A DNA stretch of 5,276 bases from Chloroflexota bacterium (GTDB lineage Bacteria; Chloroflexota; Dehalococcoidia; SZUA-161). The stretch spans positions 1-5,276 of the forward strand of contig DAOUTY010000135.1 of the NCBI GenBank assembly GCA_030668425.1, written 5' to 3'. Positions within the stretch are counted from its first letter, which is position 1. Each line of letters starts with the position of its first letter. This document shows positions 4,762-5,276 of this stretch, one piece after another. Made by a program: the position numbers and the translations under genes. The notes beneath the pieces are model-generated. The model did no database searches and was not told where the DNA came from. It saw nothing but the letters and a program-made list of their open reading frames with translations.

Positions 4762-5276
4762 TTACTCTCCTTCTTCCTCTGCTGAAGGAGGAATAATTTC
4801 TTCAGGAGGACGAAGTTCTTCGCTCGGCCTTTGCTGAGAGACTCTGCCGGTGATACTCTTCTCAAGCACTTCATGCTTGGGAATGTCGCCGAAGTAAACC
4901 ATCGTATGCGGCCAGGGTATCTCGATATCCCGTTCGTCAAATATCTTCTTGATTCTTCTCCTGAACTCGCCCATAACACCCCACTGCTGCATAGCTTTAG
5001 TATCGCCTACTACTTTGATTACGACCGCTGAATCACCAAATTCGTTTAACCGCAGAATCGAGGGGGCTTTGGAGATTATGGATGGTCCCCAATCGGGGTC
5101 TTCGGCCATTTCCTCCCAGATTCTCTTGATGATGGACATTACCTCGTCGGCATCTTCTTTATAGGCCACGCCGATATCCAGATTCGCTCTGGACCACACC
5201 TTGGTATAGTTGCTGGTCACCGTGATTTCACCGTTGGGGACTAAATGAAGAATGCCGTCCAGGTCTCTCAGTGTGG
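4762..5276 (-). CDS. MscS-family mechanosensitive channel, C-terminal 170 residues (cut by window edge)
   Basis: The minus-strand frame is open from the right edge to TAA at 4762-4764. It continues upstream of the GTG at 5220, so that GTG is internal and the gene is 5'-truncated by the window. Visible parts, numbered from the first whole codon: the beta-domain segment RDLDGILHLVPNGEI (3-17), WSRANLDIGVAY (27-38) opening the alpha/beta vestibule domain, then FGDSAVVIKVVGD (79-91), and EFRRRIKKIFDERDIEIPWP (103-122), a common end motif of the family. After about residue 130 a Pro/Glu-rich acidic tail runs to the end (PPEEIIPPSAEEEGE). MscS channels sit in the cytoplasmic membrane and open under tension to release solutes in hypoosmotic shock. 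The pore helix is outside the window, so which subfamily this is cannot be judged. No clear terminator follows. Confidence 0.9.
   Translation of the reverse strand, partial: TLRDLDGILHLVPNGEITVTSNYTKVWSRANLDIGVAYKEDADEVMSIIKRIWEEMAEDPDWGPSIISKAPSILRLNEFGDSAVVIKVVGDTKAMQQWGVMGEFRRRIKKIFDERDIEIPWPHTMVYFGDIPKHEVLEKSITGRVSQQRPSEELRPPEEIIPPSAEEEGE

Noticed and set aside
4762..5220. Treating the 152-codon frame starting at the GTG at 5220 as a complete protein
   Set aside because: The frame stays open upstream to the window edge and encodes MscS beta-domain sequence (VPNGEI), so the GTG is internal and the gene is truncated by the window.

Overview
The window carries seven protein-coding genes or gene ends. 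Six are well supported. The seventh, a 54-codon gene, rests on local signals. No rRNA, tRNA, CRISPR array, insertion sequence or prophage gene was seen. Gene density is moderate. Most genes stand alone behind their own housekeeping-type promoter (TTGAxx, 17-18 bases, TAnAAT or TATGCT) rather than in operons. The start codons assigned here are ATG with purine-rich ribosome sites. Product families and style (AmmeMemoRadiSam radical SAM enzyme, single degV, CNNM/HlyC-type protein, MscS channel, lysine-rich tail-anchored small protein) suggest a bacterial chromosome. A Chloroflexota member such as Dehalococcoidia is a reasonable guess from general resemblance, but the sequence alone does not prove it.

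Layout. Positions 1-218 (minus) hold the first 72 codons of an AmmeMemoRadiSam radical SAM protein, cut by the window edge. A divergent intergenic region (219-418) has a good plus-strand promoter with a perfect palindrome over its -35 box. It drives a 98-residue basic protein with one C-terminal membrane helix (419-715). That gene runs head-on, two bases apart, into a minus-strand gene for a 260-residue barrel-like protein of unknown function (718-1500). A 384-base spacer (1501-1884) then contains two divergent promoters. One reads leftward through a hairpin-bearing leader into the barrel-like gene. The other reads rightward into a small gene of 54 codons (1885-2049).

The rest is on the minus strand: a complete DegV-family fatty-acid-binding protein (2173-3033), a complete CNNM/CorC/HlyC-type membrane protein with CBS domains (3247-4575), and the C-terminal 170 residues of an MscS-family mechanosensitive channel (4762-5276, cut by the right edge). 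Spacers of about 185-215 bases, with promoters inside, separate these three, so they are probably transcribed mainly as single units. The last two are both envelope ion-handling proteins. The others share no evident pathway.

The window reads as ordinary core chromosome, and I see no convincing new multi-gene system. The observations most worth a second look are a charge reversal at the conserved GE-x-x-PK motif of the CNNM-type protein, the unannotated 54-codon gene with its own promoter, the unidentified barrel-like protein, and several small repeats or palindromes placed exactly on promoters.
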